DNA of 15,347 nt from JARLFX01 sp036404255 (GTDB lineage Bacteria; Acidobacteriota; Terriglobia; Terriglobales; Acidobacteriaceae): assembly GCA_036404255.1 (NCBI GenBank), contig DASWOP010000092.1, positions 1 to 15,347 of the forward strand, read 5' to 3'. The notes under the pieces are model-generated. The model worked only from the letters and a program-made list of their open reading frames with translations, had not been told where the DNA came from and did not search any database. Positions 1 through 6,695 of this stretch are shown piece after piece; the first letter of the stretch is position 1; each line of letters starts with the position of its first letter. The translations under genes were made by a program, and so were the position numbers.

Positions 1-1112
1 TGGCGGTGGAGATGGATACGCTTGGCGAAAAGATCTTCGAGCAGAGCGGCCACCGCTTCAATCTCAATTCGCCCAAGCAACTGGGTGACGTGCTCTTCAA
101 CAAGATGCTGCTGCCCAAGCCTCTGCGGAGTGGCAAAGGCAAGGTCATCTCGACGGCTGTCGATGTGTTGGAGGAACTGAGCGAGCACCATGAGGTGCCG
201 CGGCTGGTGCTGGAGTATCGCCAGCTTGCGAAGCTGAAGTCGAATTATCTGGATCAGTTGCCGAAGCTGACCGACGCAGAGGATCGCGTACACACTACGC
301 TGAACCAGGTGGGCACGGCGACGGGAAGGCTCTCGTCGACGAATCCGAATTTGCAGAATGTGCCAGTGCGCACGGCACTGGGCCGCGAGATTCGCGCGGC
401 GTTCATTCCCGCGCCGGGCAATGTGCTGATGTCTGCCGATTATTCGCAAATTGAACTGCGGCTGATGGCGCACTTTTCGCAGGATCCGTTGCTGCTGAAG
501 GCCTACCGAGAGGGCCTGGACATTCATACGCTGACGGCGAGCGAGGTCTTCGGCGTTTCTCCCGAGGAGATGGACAAGGAGACGCGCAACCGCGCCAAGG
601 CGGTGAATTTCGGCATAGTGTACGGCATCTCGCCATTTGGGTTGGCCGCGCAGCTCGGGATCGACCAGCGTGAGGCGCGTACCTACATCGAGCGCTACTT
701 TGAGCGCTACGCAGGGGTGAAGGTATTCATCGAGGCAACTCTGGAGCAGACACGGAAGGAACAGTTGGTACGCACACTTTTTGGCCGGGTTCGGCCTATC
801 CCGGATATTTTGTCGAGCAATGCAAATCTGCGTGGCTTCGCAGAACGCACGGCGGTGAACACGCCGCTGCAGGGAACCGCAGCGGATCTAATTAAACTCG
901 CCATGATCAAGATTGATGCGGCTCTGCGCGCACGGCAGCTGAAGACGCGAATGACGCTGCAGGTGCATGACGAACTGCTCTTCGACGCTACGCCGGATGA
1001 AGCGGATGAAGTGAAGGCGCTGGTAAAGCAGGAGATGGAAAACGTGGTGCAGCTCAGCGTGCCGATTGTGGCGGATGTGGGCGTCGGACCGAATTGGCGG
1101 GATGCGAAGTGA
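1..1112 (+). CDS. polA: DNA polymerase I, C-terminal polymerase domain (5' end outside window)
   Basis: This is the 3' part of polA, the repair and Okazaki-fragment-processing DNA polymerase. The frame is open to the left edge (first whole codon at base 3), so the 5'-nuclease and 3'-5' exonuclease-like regions lie outside. Counting from the codon at base 6, about 368 residues of the family A palm, fingers and thumb are visible. The template/primer segment TATGRLSSTNPNLQNVP is near 104-120. Motif A (DYSQIELR) is at 145-152 with the metal-binding Asp145. Motif B, the O-helix (RNRAKAVNFGIVYG), is at 194-207. Motif C (VHDEL) is at 320-324 with the second catalytic Asp322. The O-helix carries Phe202 where some polymerases have Tyr, the residue known in this family to discriminate against dideoxynucleotides. 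The C-terminus (GPNWRDAK) is complete. The gene converges with the next one, only 5 bases apart, and no hairpin terminator is visible between them. Confidence 0.97.
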   Translation, partial: AVEMDTLGEKIFEQSGHRFNLNSPKQLGDVLFNKMLLPKPLRSGKGKVISTAVDVLEELSEHHEVPRLVLEYRQLAKLKSNYLDQLPKLTDAEDRVHTTLNQVGTATGRLSSTNPNLQNVPVRTALGREIRAAFIPAPGNVLMSADYSQIELRLMAHFSQDPLLLKAYREGLDIHTLTASEVFGVSPEEMDKETRNRAKAVNFGIVYGISPFGLAAQLGIDQREARTYIERYFERYAGVKVFIEATLEQTRKEQLVRTLFGRVRPIPDILSSNANLRGFAERTAVNTPLQGTAADLIKLAMIKIDAALRARQLKTRMTLQVHDELLFDATPDEADEVKALVKQEMENVVQLSVPIVADVGVGPNWRDAK

Positions 1113-1117
1113 TCAAG

Positions 1118-1588
1118 CTAATTCAGAGACGGAAAGGATTCGGAGATTAGATCTAATACTTGGCTGAGTAGCGAGGTATCAGTTGGCCTCTTGGTGTCGT
1201 GTTTGCCCAGTACTTCATAGCCTCGCTCCCTTAGTTCATCGGCCAGTGCACGTTCCAGTGCAGAGGTCTTATCCCTGAATTGAAGGTGAGTGGCCATGGT
1301 GGTTTGTTCTGGATAAATAGGTCCAATCGCAATCATCTCGAAGGTGCAGGTTTCGCAATCAACGCGAGCTTCTCGTAGGCGTTTTGCAAGAGTATTTCCT
1401 TTGGCATTTATTCGCGCATCGAGGTGTTGGCCGATTCGCCGAAATGGAGATGAGGCATTTGGCGATGAATAATCGCCAGTTCTGCCAACATACAAGTGTC
1501 TTTTATCACCTTTAATGTCCCACACGTAAAGCCAAAAGCCGCGCTTCAGCAATTCACCTTGAAATGACATTTTGTAAGAGTGCAGCAT
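1118..1588 (-). CDS. GIY-YIG-like nuclease-fold protein, low-GC passenger gene
   Basis: A 156-residue protein of uncertain function. The N-terminal half resembles the GIY-YIG fold: a first strand WLYVW (19-23) in the GIY position, LYVGRT (32-37) in the YIG position, then Arg50/Arg51 and His55 in a helix (PFRRIGQHLD). Glu112 in ALERAL could be the metal-binding acid. The first motif lacks the canonical Gly-Ile-Tyr, so catalysis is not assured. No DNA-binding or other partner domain is seen. The ATG lies 3 bases after the glmM stop, and AGGA inside the last glmM codons is a possible ribosome site; a second in-frame ATG at 1570 has no ribosome site. Two sampled 60-base rows give about 43-48% GC, clearly below the flanking genes, and codon use is more A/T-rich. 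This suggests recent acquisition behind glmM. The coding call is firm; the family is a motif-level judgement. Confidence 0.65.
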   Translation of the reverse strand: MLHSYKMSFQGELLKRGFWLYVWDIKGDKRHLYVGRTGDYSSPNASSPFRRIGQHLDARINAKGNTLAKRLREARVDCETCTFEMIAIGPIYPEQTTMATHLQFRDKTSALERALADELRERGYEVLGKHDTKRPTDTSLLSQVLDLISESFPSLN

Positions 1589-1591
1589 ATA

Positions 1592-2941
1592 TTAAATTCC
1601 TAACTCAGCCCGTATCGCATCTGCAATAGCATTCGCATGCCGCTTCATCGCTTCTTCACTCTCTGCCTCGATCATCACGCGAGCAAGAGCTTCCGTGCCC
1701 GAGTAGCGAATAACGACACGGCCGGTATCGGCGAGTTCCAGTTCGGCGGCGCGAATCTTCTCCACGACGGACGGAATATCTTCCAGCGGCTTTTTCGCGC
1801 GCACCTTCACGTTTACGATCACCTGCGGAAAGACCTTCAGGTCCTGCTTCAGTTCGCCGAGCGTCTTGCCGCTGCGGTGGACGAGGTCGAGCAGCACCAG
1901 TGCGGTTAGCAGGCCGTCTCCGGTGGTGGCGATGGCGGGGAAGAGGATGTGGCCGCTCTGCTCGCCGCCGAGCGACGCTTTGGAGTTTCGCATCTCTTCC
2001 AGCACGTATTTGTCGCCGACGGGGGCGCGCAGCATCTTGATGCCGCTGCGCTTGAGCGCGGCTTCCAAGCCCATGTTGGACATGGTGGTGGCTACTACAA
2101 CGTTGCCCGCCAGCAGGCCGCGAGCCTGAAGGTCGCGCGCGGCGAGCAGCATCACGGCGTCGCCGTTCACCACGTTACCTGCTGCATCAGCGAAGAGCGC
2201 GCGGTCGGCGTCGCCGTCAAAGGTGATGCCCATGTCGGCTTTGTGTAGCACCGTTGCTGCCGCTACGATGTTGGCATGCAGCGCACCGCATTGTTCATTG
2301 ATGTTGCGTCCATCCGGCGAGGCGTGCGTGATGAGGACCGTGCCGTTGAGCTCTGCGAAGAGCTGCGGAGCTACCGATGATGCTGCGCCGTTTGCGCAGT
2401 CGATCACGATCTTTTTGCCGTCCAGCGTGAGGTTGGGTACGGCGGCCAGCAGGAAGCGGATGTATTCGGCGCGGTCGGCTTCGTTCACTTTGGGAGCAGC
2501 CAGATCGGCGGGCGGGGGGGCCTGCGCAGTCTCCAGAAGTTTGAAGATCTCTTCTTCGATTGTCAGTTCGACTTCGTCGGCCAGTTTGTAGCCATCGGAG
2601 CCGAAGATCTTGATGCCGTTATCCTGCCATGGATTGTGCGAGGCGGAGATAACAATGCCCGCGCTGAAACCATGCTTCGCCGTGAGGAATGCGATGGCGG
2701 GCGTGGTGATGACACCTGCGCTCTCTACGGTTGCGCCACCGGCTTTTAGTCCGGCTGTGATGGCGGCGGCGATCCATGGGCTGGATTCGCGCGTGTCCAT
2801 GCCGAGCACAACGCGCGGCGAGGTGGAGATCTTCTTCAGCGAATGCGCGAGCGCGAGGCCGATTGTGTAGATCGTTCGTGCGTCGAGCGGTGACTGGCCG
2901 GCTACGGCGCGGATTCCATCGGTTCCAAAAAGCTTTCTCAT
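1592..2941 (-). CDS. glmM: phosphoglucosamine mutase
   Basis: GlmM interconverts glucosamine-6-phosphate and glucosamine-1-phosphate, feeding UDP-GlcNAc synthesis for peptidoglycan and lipopolysaccharide in the cytoplasm. The 449 residues match the usual length. The start MRKLFGTDGIR is characteristic of the family. The phosphoserine loop SASHNP is at 99-104 with catalytic Ser101. The magnesium loop DGDADR is at 242-247, the sugar-binding loop GGEQSGH at 325-331, and the phosphate-binding loop RYSGTE at 412-417 in the C-terminal domain. All key residues are intact. The ATG overlaps the xseA stop as ATGA, implying translational coupling with xseA upstream. The TAA is followed 3 bases later by the start of the GIY-YIG-like gene. 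Confidence 0.98.
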   Translation of the reverse strand: MRKLFGTDGIRAVAGQSPLDARTIYTIGLALAHSLKKISTSPRVVLGMDTRESSPWIAAAITAGLKAGGATVESAGVITTPAIAFLTAKHGFSAGIVISASHNPWQDNGIKIFGSDGYKLADEVELTIEEEIFKLLETAQAPPPADLAAPKVNEADRAEYIRFLLAAVPNLTLDGKKIVIDCANGAASSVAPQLFAELNGTVLITHASPDGRNINEQCGALHANIVAAATVLHKADMGITFDGDADRALFADAAGNVVNGDAVMLLAARDLQARGLLAGNVVVATTMSNMGLEAALKRSGIKMLRAPVGDKYVLEEMRNSKASLGGEQSGHILFPAIATTGDGLLTALVLLDLVHRSGKTLGELKQDLKVFPQVIVNVKVRAKKPLEDIPSVVEKIRAAELELADTGRVVIRYSGTEALARVMIEAESEEAMKRHANAIADAIRAELGI

Positions 2942-4470
2942 GTGCGTGATTTTCTCGTGGATTGCAGGACTTTCGAGTGGAGTTCGCCTTCTGCCAGACG
3001 GGTGGTAATCATACTGGAAACTGGCGCGTCATCCGCGGACTTGAGCAGAACGCCGCGTTCGTCAAAGACCAGGGCGTAGCCGCGATTAAGTACGGCGAGT
3101 GGTGAAAGGGATTCGAGTTGAGCCGTTGTGGTGTGCAGTGCGGCGTGGCGAGGTTGCAGTAGCGATTGTGGTGTATGTGCCAGCCGCTGGGCCAATTGTT
3201 GCCACTGTGCGCGGACAGTGGTGATGCGCCGGCTTATATCCTGCCGGTGCAGGCGTTCCGTGGCTTGTTGCAGGCGCAGGGAGTGCTCGCGGCAGCGGCG
3301 TTGCCAGACGTTTTCGAGCTGGAAGCGCAGTTCATCCACGCGCTGCTGGCGGCGGTTGAAGCTCTCGCTGAGCCGAGCGAAGACTGAATCGGCGGAGAGG
3401 GCCGCGAGTTGCTGGCGTGCATGCAGAAGCTGGTAGCGTGCGGCTCGGCTGAGGCGATAGCTGAGCTGGCCTACGCGCTCTTCGATGCGATGCTGCGAAT
3501 CGGTGATAAGCTCCGCGGCGGCGGAAGGTGTGGGGGCGCGCAGATCGGCGACAAAGTCGGCGATAGTGAAGTCGGTTTCATGTCCGACGGCGGAAATGAC
3601 GGGGAGCGCCGATTCGGCAATCGCGAGTGCGAGGGATTCGTTGTTAAAACCTGCGAGATCTTCGGCAGAGCCGCCGCCGCGCGCGATGAGGATCAGGTCT
3701 ACGCCTGCATTTTCATTGAAGTGGCGCAGGCCTGCGATGACTTCGGCAGGGCAGTTTTCGCCTTGTACTGCGGCGGGATAGATGAGGATGCCAAGATTGC
3801 TGCTGCGGCGCGCGCAGATGGTGACTACATCGTGAACCACGGCGCCGGTGGAGGCGGTGATGATGCCGATGCGACGGGGGAAGGCGGGCAGGGGGCGCTT
3901 GCGATCGGCGTCAAATAAGCCGGCAGCGGCGAGCTTCGCTTTCAGTTGCTCGAAGGCGATCTGCAATGCGCCGACACCGCGCGGTTCTGCTGTCTCTGCG
4001 ATGAGCTGGAGTTGCCCGCGGCTTTCGTACACGGAGACGCGGCCACGCACCAGCACGGCCATGCCGTCTTCCGGCTGGAAACGCAGGAGCATGGCCTGAC
4101 GGCGGAAGAGCACGATGGAGAGCTGGGCGTCTCCGTCCTTTAGAGTGAAGTAGATATGGCCGGAGGGGGCGGAGCGCAGGTTGGAGATTTCGCCCTCGAC
4201 CCAAAGGTCGGCGTAGCGGGTTTCCACGCGCTGGCGGACGTCATTTACCAAGGCCTGGACAGTCCAGATGCTGCGTTGGGACTCGGGGGTAGAGGGTGGA
4301 TTTTGCAGTGCTGGAGCGGGGATTTCGGCGACTGGAGCGGGGGCAAAGAGCAGGTCCAGCTGCGGCGCAGAGTCGATAGGCTCAGGCTGCCGGGGGGCGC
4401 GTTGGCGGCGCGCTGGGGCGTTGCGCGTGAAGAGTGAAGCGAAGCTCGGATTGGACTCGTCTGGCTCCAT
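2938..4470 (-). CDS. xseA: exodeoxyribonuclease VII large subunit
   Basis: XseA is the catalytic subunit of exonuclease VII, which degrades single-stranded DNA together with the small subunit XseB (not in this window). An OB-fold begins near residue 68 (WTVQALVNDV, then WVEGEISNLR at 90-99 and HIYFTLKD at 105-112). The catalytic domain carries RRIGIITASTGAVVHD at 199-214, the glycine-rich LIARGGGSAEDLAGFN at 261-276, AVGHETDFTIAD at 294-305 and RAPTPSAAAEL at 311-321. A long helical region follows, as in the family. At 510 residues it is longer than many homologues because of a Pro/Ala-rich tail of about 66 residues before the OB-fold. No other ATG exists before the conserved domain, so the ATG at 4470 is kept although its ribosome site is weak. 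It is the first gene of the xseA-glmM pair, divergent from the channel-like gene at 4738. Confidence 0.95.
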   Translation of the reverse strand: MEPDESNPSFASLFTRNAPARRQRAPRQPEPIDSAPQLDLLFAPAPVAEIPAPALQNPPSTPESQRSIWTVQALVNDVRQRVETRYADLWVEGEISNLRSAPSGHIYFTLKDGDAQLSIVLFRRQAMLLRFQPEDGMAVLVRGRVSVYESRGQLQLIAETAEPRGVGALQIAFEQLKAKLAAAGLFDADRKRPLPAFPRRIGIITASTGAVVHDVVTICARRSSNLGILIYPAAVQGENCPAEVIAGLRHFNENAGVDLILIARGGGSAEDLAGFNNESLALAIAESALPVISAVGHETDFTIADFVADLRAPTPSAAAELITDSQHRIEERVGQLSYRLSRAARYQLLHARQQLAALSADSVFARLSESFNRRQQRVDELRFQLENVWQRRCREHSLRLQQATERLHRQDISRRITTVRAQWQQLAQRLAHTPQSLLQPRHAALHTTTAQLESLSPLAVLNRGYALVFDERGVLLKSADDAPVSSMITTRLAEGELHSKVLQSTRKSRT

Positions 4471-4737
4471 CTTATGTTGAGTTTAGCAGTGCGGATTGCG
4501 CAGTGCGAATGCCAAAAGAGCCGTGTAAGCTTATGCGCGTTTCACGGGTCCAAGACGGTGAACTTGACGGGCTACACGGACCTCCACGGGCATTAGTGCC
4601 GCGGCCGTCGCTTTCTGTTCTCCCGACGATGGCAGCTTGCATCTCCAGCGCCGGATTTTGCAGAATTCAGAGCGGGTATCATCGAGTCGCCGGGCTGCAT
4701 GATAGGGTGAGCAAGGAATCAAATCCGCAGGAAATCC
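4471..4737. other. divergent intergenic region between xseA and channel-like gene
   Basis: 267 bases without a credible gene. It must hold the promoters of xseA (minus) and of the channel-like gene (plus), but I find no convincing -35/-10 pair for either; a TATCAT at 4677-4682 is a possible plus-strand -10 with no matching -35. A 14-base unit beginning GCAGTGCG is present twice in tandem (4486-4499 and 4500-4513), with a few differences in its last six bases, next to the xseA start. An AGGA at 4729-4732 is a good ribosome site for the ATG at 4738. Confidence 0.5.
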
Positions 4738-5934
4738 ATGGAGAATGACATGCAGATTCTGGCCTGGGTTGCCGGCCTATTGTGCCTCTCCACCGTGCTG
4801 GTGGACGCATTCCAGACCATTGTGCTGCCGCGCCGGCCGCGTGGGCGTTTCCGCATGACGCGAATCTTTTACCTGGTCACATGGACGCCGTGGTCGGCGT
4901 TTACCCGGCGTATCCAGCAGCGGCGCGTGCGCGAGACCTTCTACAGCATCTACGGGCCGGGTTCTCTGCTGATGCTGCTTGGGGTGTGGGCACTGCTGAT
5001 TTTGACAGGCTTTGCACTCATCTACTATGCGCTGGGTTCACCTTTTCACGATATAACCACGATTGCTCGCGCAACGCCCTGGCGGCTGGATCTGTACGTC
5101 AGCGGGACTACGCTCTTCACGCTGGGCCTTGGCGACGTGGTACCGCGCACGCTGGCAGTGCGTGTGCTGATGGTGATGGAGTCCGGTACGGGCCTGGGCT
5201 TTGTGGCGCTGGTCGTCGGCTATCTGCCGGTGGTGTACCAGGCGTTTGCACGCAGGGAAGTTGCCATTGCGTTGCTGGATGCGCGCGCCGGTTCGCCCCC
5301 TACGGCGGCGGAGTTGCTGCGACGCCACAGCTTTGGCGCGGCAGGGAATCATAAAGACGGCGAAGCTGCGCTCATCGTGCTGCTGGAGGAGTGGGAGCGC
5401 TGGTCGGCTGATCTGCTGGAGAGCCACATCTCGTATTCGCTGCTCTGCTACTACCGTTCGCAGCACGATAACCAGAGCTGGCTTTCTGCAGTAGTCGCTA
5501 TGCTGGATGCCTGTGCGTTGCTGATAGCCAATGTGCAGGACGTGAGCGCACGGCAGGCACAGTTGACCTTTGCGATGGCACGGCATGCGCTGGTGGACCT
5601 GGCGCAGGTCTTCGGCCGTGCACCTTTCCAGCCCAGCGCATGCGAAGACCGGCTGGCGGGGGGCCAGTTTGAGGCGATGTGCGAACAGTTGCAGAAGGCC
5701 GGGGTGAAGCTGCGGACGGATGAGGAGGCACTTGAGCGGCTGCGCGAGCTCCGTGAATTGTATGAGCCGCATGCCTGCGCGTTGAGCGCCTACCTGGGTA
5801 TCGACCTGCCGCGCTGGGTTCCTGCGCCGAAGGCGCGCGACAGTTGGCAGACGGTTGCCCACCCGCGCACGGCGGCAGAGATCATTCAATCGGGAAACGC
5901 GCATGTTGCATCGTCGCACGAAGACGATCACTGA
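4738..5934 (+). CDS. two-transmembrane potassium-channel-like membrane protein, GLGD filter
   Basis: A 398-residue protein whose first ~170 residues look like an ion-channel module of the Ion_trans_2 type. Hydrophobic segments lie at about 8-30, 76-98 and 140-166. Between the last two is the pore loop SGTTLFTLGLGDVVP (122-136), which matches the potassium filter pattern T-x-G-x-G-D with Leu in place of the usual Tyr. Residues 170-398 form a soluble helical domain I do not recognise. It has no Rossmann glycine motif, so it is not a TrkA/RCK domain. The start has a clear AGGA ribosome site 5 bases upstream; the second ATG at 4750 lacks one. It is transcribed alone, divergent from xseA, and ends 17 bases before the convergent HPt gene. 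Channel activity and selectivity are inferred from the pore motif only. Confidence 0.85.
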   Translation: MENDMQILAWVAGLLCLSTVLVDAFQTIVLPRRPRGRFRMTRIFYLVTWTPWSAFTRRIQQRRVRETFYSIYGPGSLLMLLGVWALLILTGFALIYYALGSPFHDITTIARATPWRLDLYVSGTTLFTLGLGDVVPRTLAVRVLMVMESGTGLGFVALVVGYLPVVYQAFARREVAIALLDARAGSPPTAAELLRRHSFGAAGNHKDGEAALIVLLEEWERWSADLLESHISYSLLCYYRSQHDNQSWLSAVVAMLDACALLIANVQDVSARQAQLTFAMARHALVDLAQVFGRAPFQPSACEDRLAGGQFEAMCEQLQKAGVKLRTDEEALERLRELRELYEPHACALSAYLGIDLPRWVPAPKARDSWQTVAHPRTAAEIIQSGNAHVASSHEDDH

Positions 5935-5951
5935 TCGGAGTGCGGCGGACG

Positions 5952-6278
5952 TTATTTAGCCAGGACGGCTTTGAGTTCGACCAGCCAATCGTGGAGCTGC
6001 TGCGACTCACTCGAGGTCAATGGATCTGGCAGCTCCAGAATCTCTTCCATCATGCGCGCCAGTTCGGTTCCGCGTGGATAGCCGAACATACCCAGCGTAC
6101 CGGCGAGTTTGTGGGCGACGTTTGCGGCGTCAATCTGCAGCTGGGGAGCGAGCGTAGAGGTTCGCACGAGGATGCCGATGGCATTTTCAAGCAGCGCAAG
6201 GCGTTCTTCTACCACCGGTAGATTGCGTTCCCAAAGCACGGCAAGTAATTGTGCAGTCTTCGCTGCTGGGGTGGCCAT
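5952..6278 (-). CDS. HPt histidine phosphotransfer protein
   Basis: A 108-residue stand-alone HPt domain. These four-helix proteins shuttle phosphoryl groups between receiver domains in multistep phosphorelays. The signature is at 54-60 (VAHKLAG), with His56 as the likely phosphorylated residue and the expected small residues after it, followed by TLGMFGYPRGTELARMME (61-78), which fits the second helix pair. There is no kinase, receiver or membrane segment. It is the last gene of a three-gene cassette, 30 bases behind the receiver gene and in the same direction as the hybrid kinase. It would logically carry phosphate from the kinase's receivers to the stand-alone receiver. An AGG 8 bases before the ATG is the likely ribosome site. 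Confidence 0.9.
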   Translation of the reverse strand: MATPAAKTAQLLAVLWERNLPVVEERLALLENAIGILVRTSTLAPQLQIDAANVAHKLAGTLGMFGYPRGTELARMMEEILELPDPLTSSESQQLHDWLVELKAVLAK

Positions 6279-6308
6279 AGTACCGACCTGGTAAAAAAAG
6301 GAGAAGTG

Positions 6309-6683
6309 TTACTCCGACCAGCCTAGCACGGAGGCCATCTCACTGGAGAGTGTTAATGGGTCGAAGGGCTTGAAGAGTACTGCCTTGACGCCGAGCGAGG
6401 CGAAGCGGCGCTGGTCCACGCCTTGCACTTTTGCTGTGAGCAGAAGCACCGGAATATGGCTGGTCCGCTCGTCGGCCTGCAGGTTGCGGAAGGTGGTGGG
6501 CCCATCCATCTCCGGCATCATCACGTCCAGCAGGATGGCGTCTGGCTGCTCCTCCGCAGCCTTGCGAATGCCCTCCAGACCGGAGGGCGCTGTAAACACA
6601 GTCCAGCCGGCGACAGCCTCCAGGCTGAGTGCAGCTACTTCGCGGATGTCATCTTCGTCGTCAATGATGAGAATCTTGTGCAT
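6309..6683 (-). CDS. stand-alone response regulator receiver
   Basis: A 124-residue CheY-like single receiver domain with no output domain. The acidic pocket is formed by Asp8, Asp9 and Glu10 (LIIDDED). Asp53 in LLDVMMPEMDG is the phosphorylation site, Thr83 in LLLTAK is the switch threonine, and Lys105 in LFKPF is the conserved lysine. All are intact, so it should be phosphorylated normally. It begins 12 bases after the hybrid kinase stop, with GGAG 4 bases before the ATG, and is followed by the HPt gene. Without DNA-binding or enzymatic output it must act by protein-protein contact or as a phosphate sink. The downstream partner is not in this window. Confidence 0.95.
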   Translation of the reverse strand: MHKILIIDDEDDIREVAALSLEAVAGWTVFTAPSGLEGIRKAAEEQPDAILLDVMMPEMDGPTTFRNLQADERTSHIPVLLLTAKVQGVDQRRFASLGVKAVLFKPFDPLTLSSEMASVLGWSE

Positions 6684-6695
6684 GCTGCTCCGTTT

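Noticed and set aside
1146..1156. Small palindrome TTAGATCTAA near the polA/GIY-YIG junction
   Set aside because: It lies inside the coding region, is short, and has no T-run, so it is not a terminator.
5038..5931. A 297-codon open frame on the minus strand across the channel-like gene
   Set aside because: Arg/Gln-rich antisense translation without motifs, opposite a membrane protein with a clear pore loop and ribosome site.
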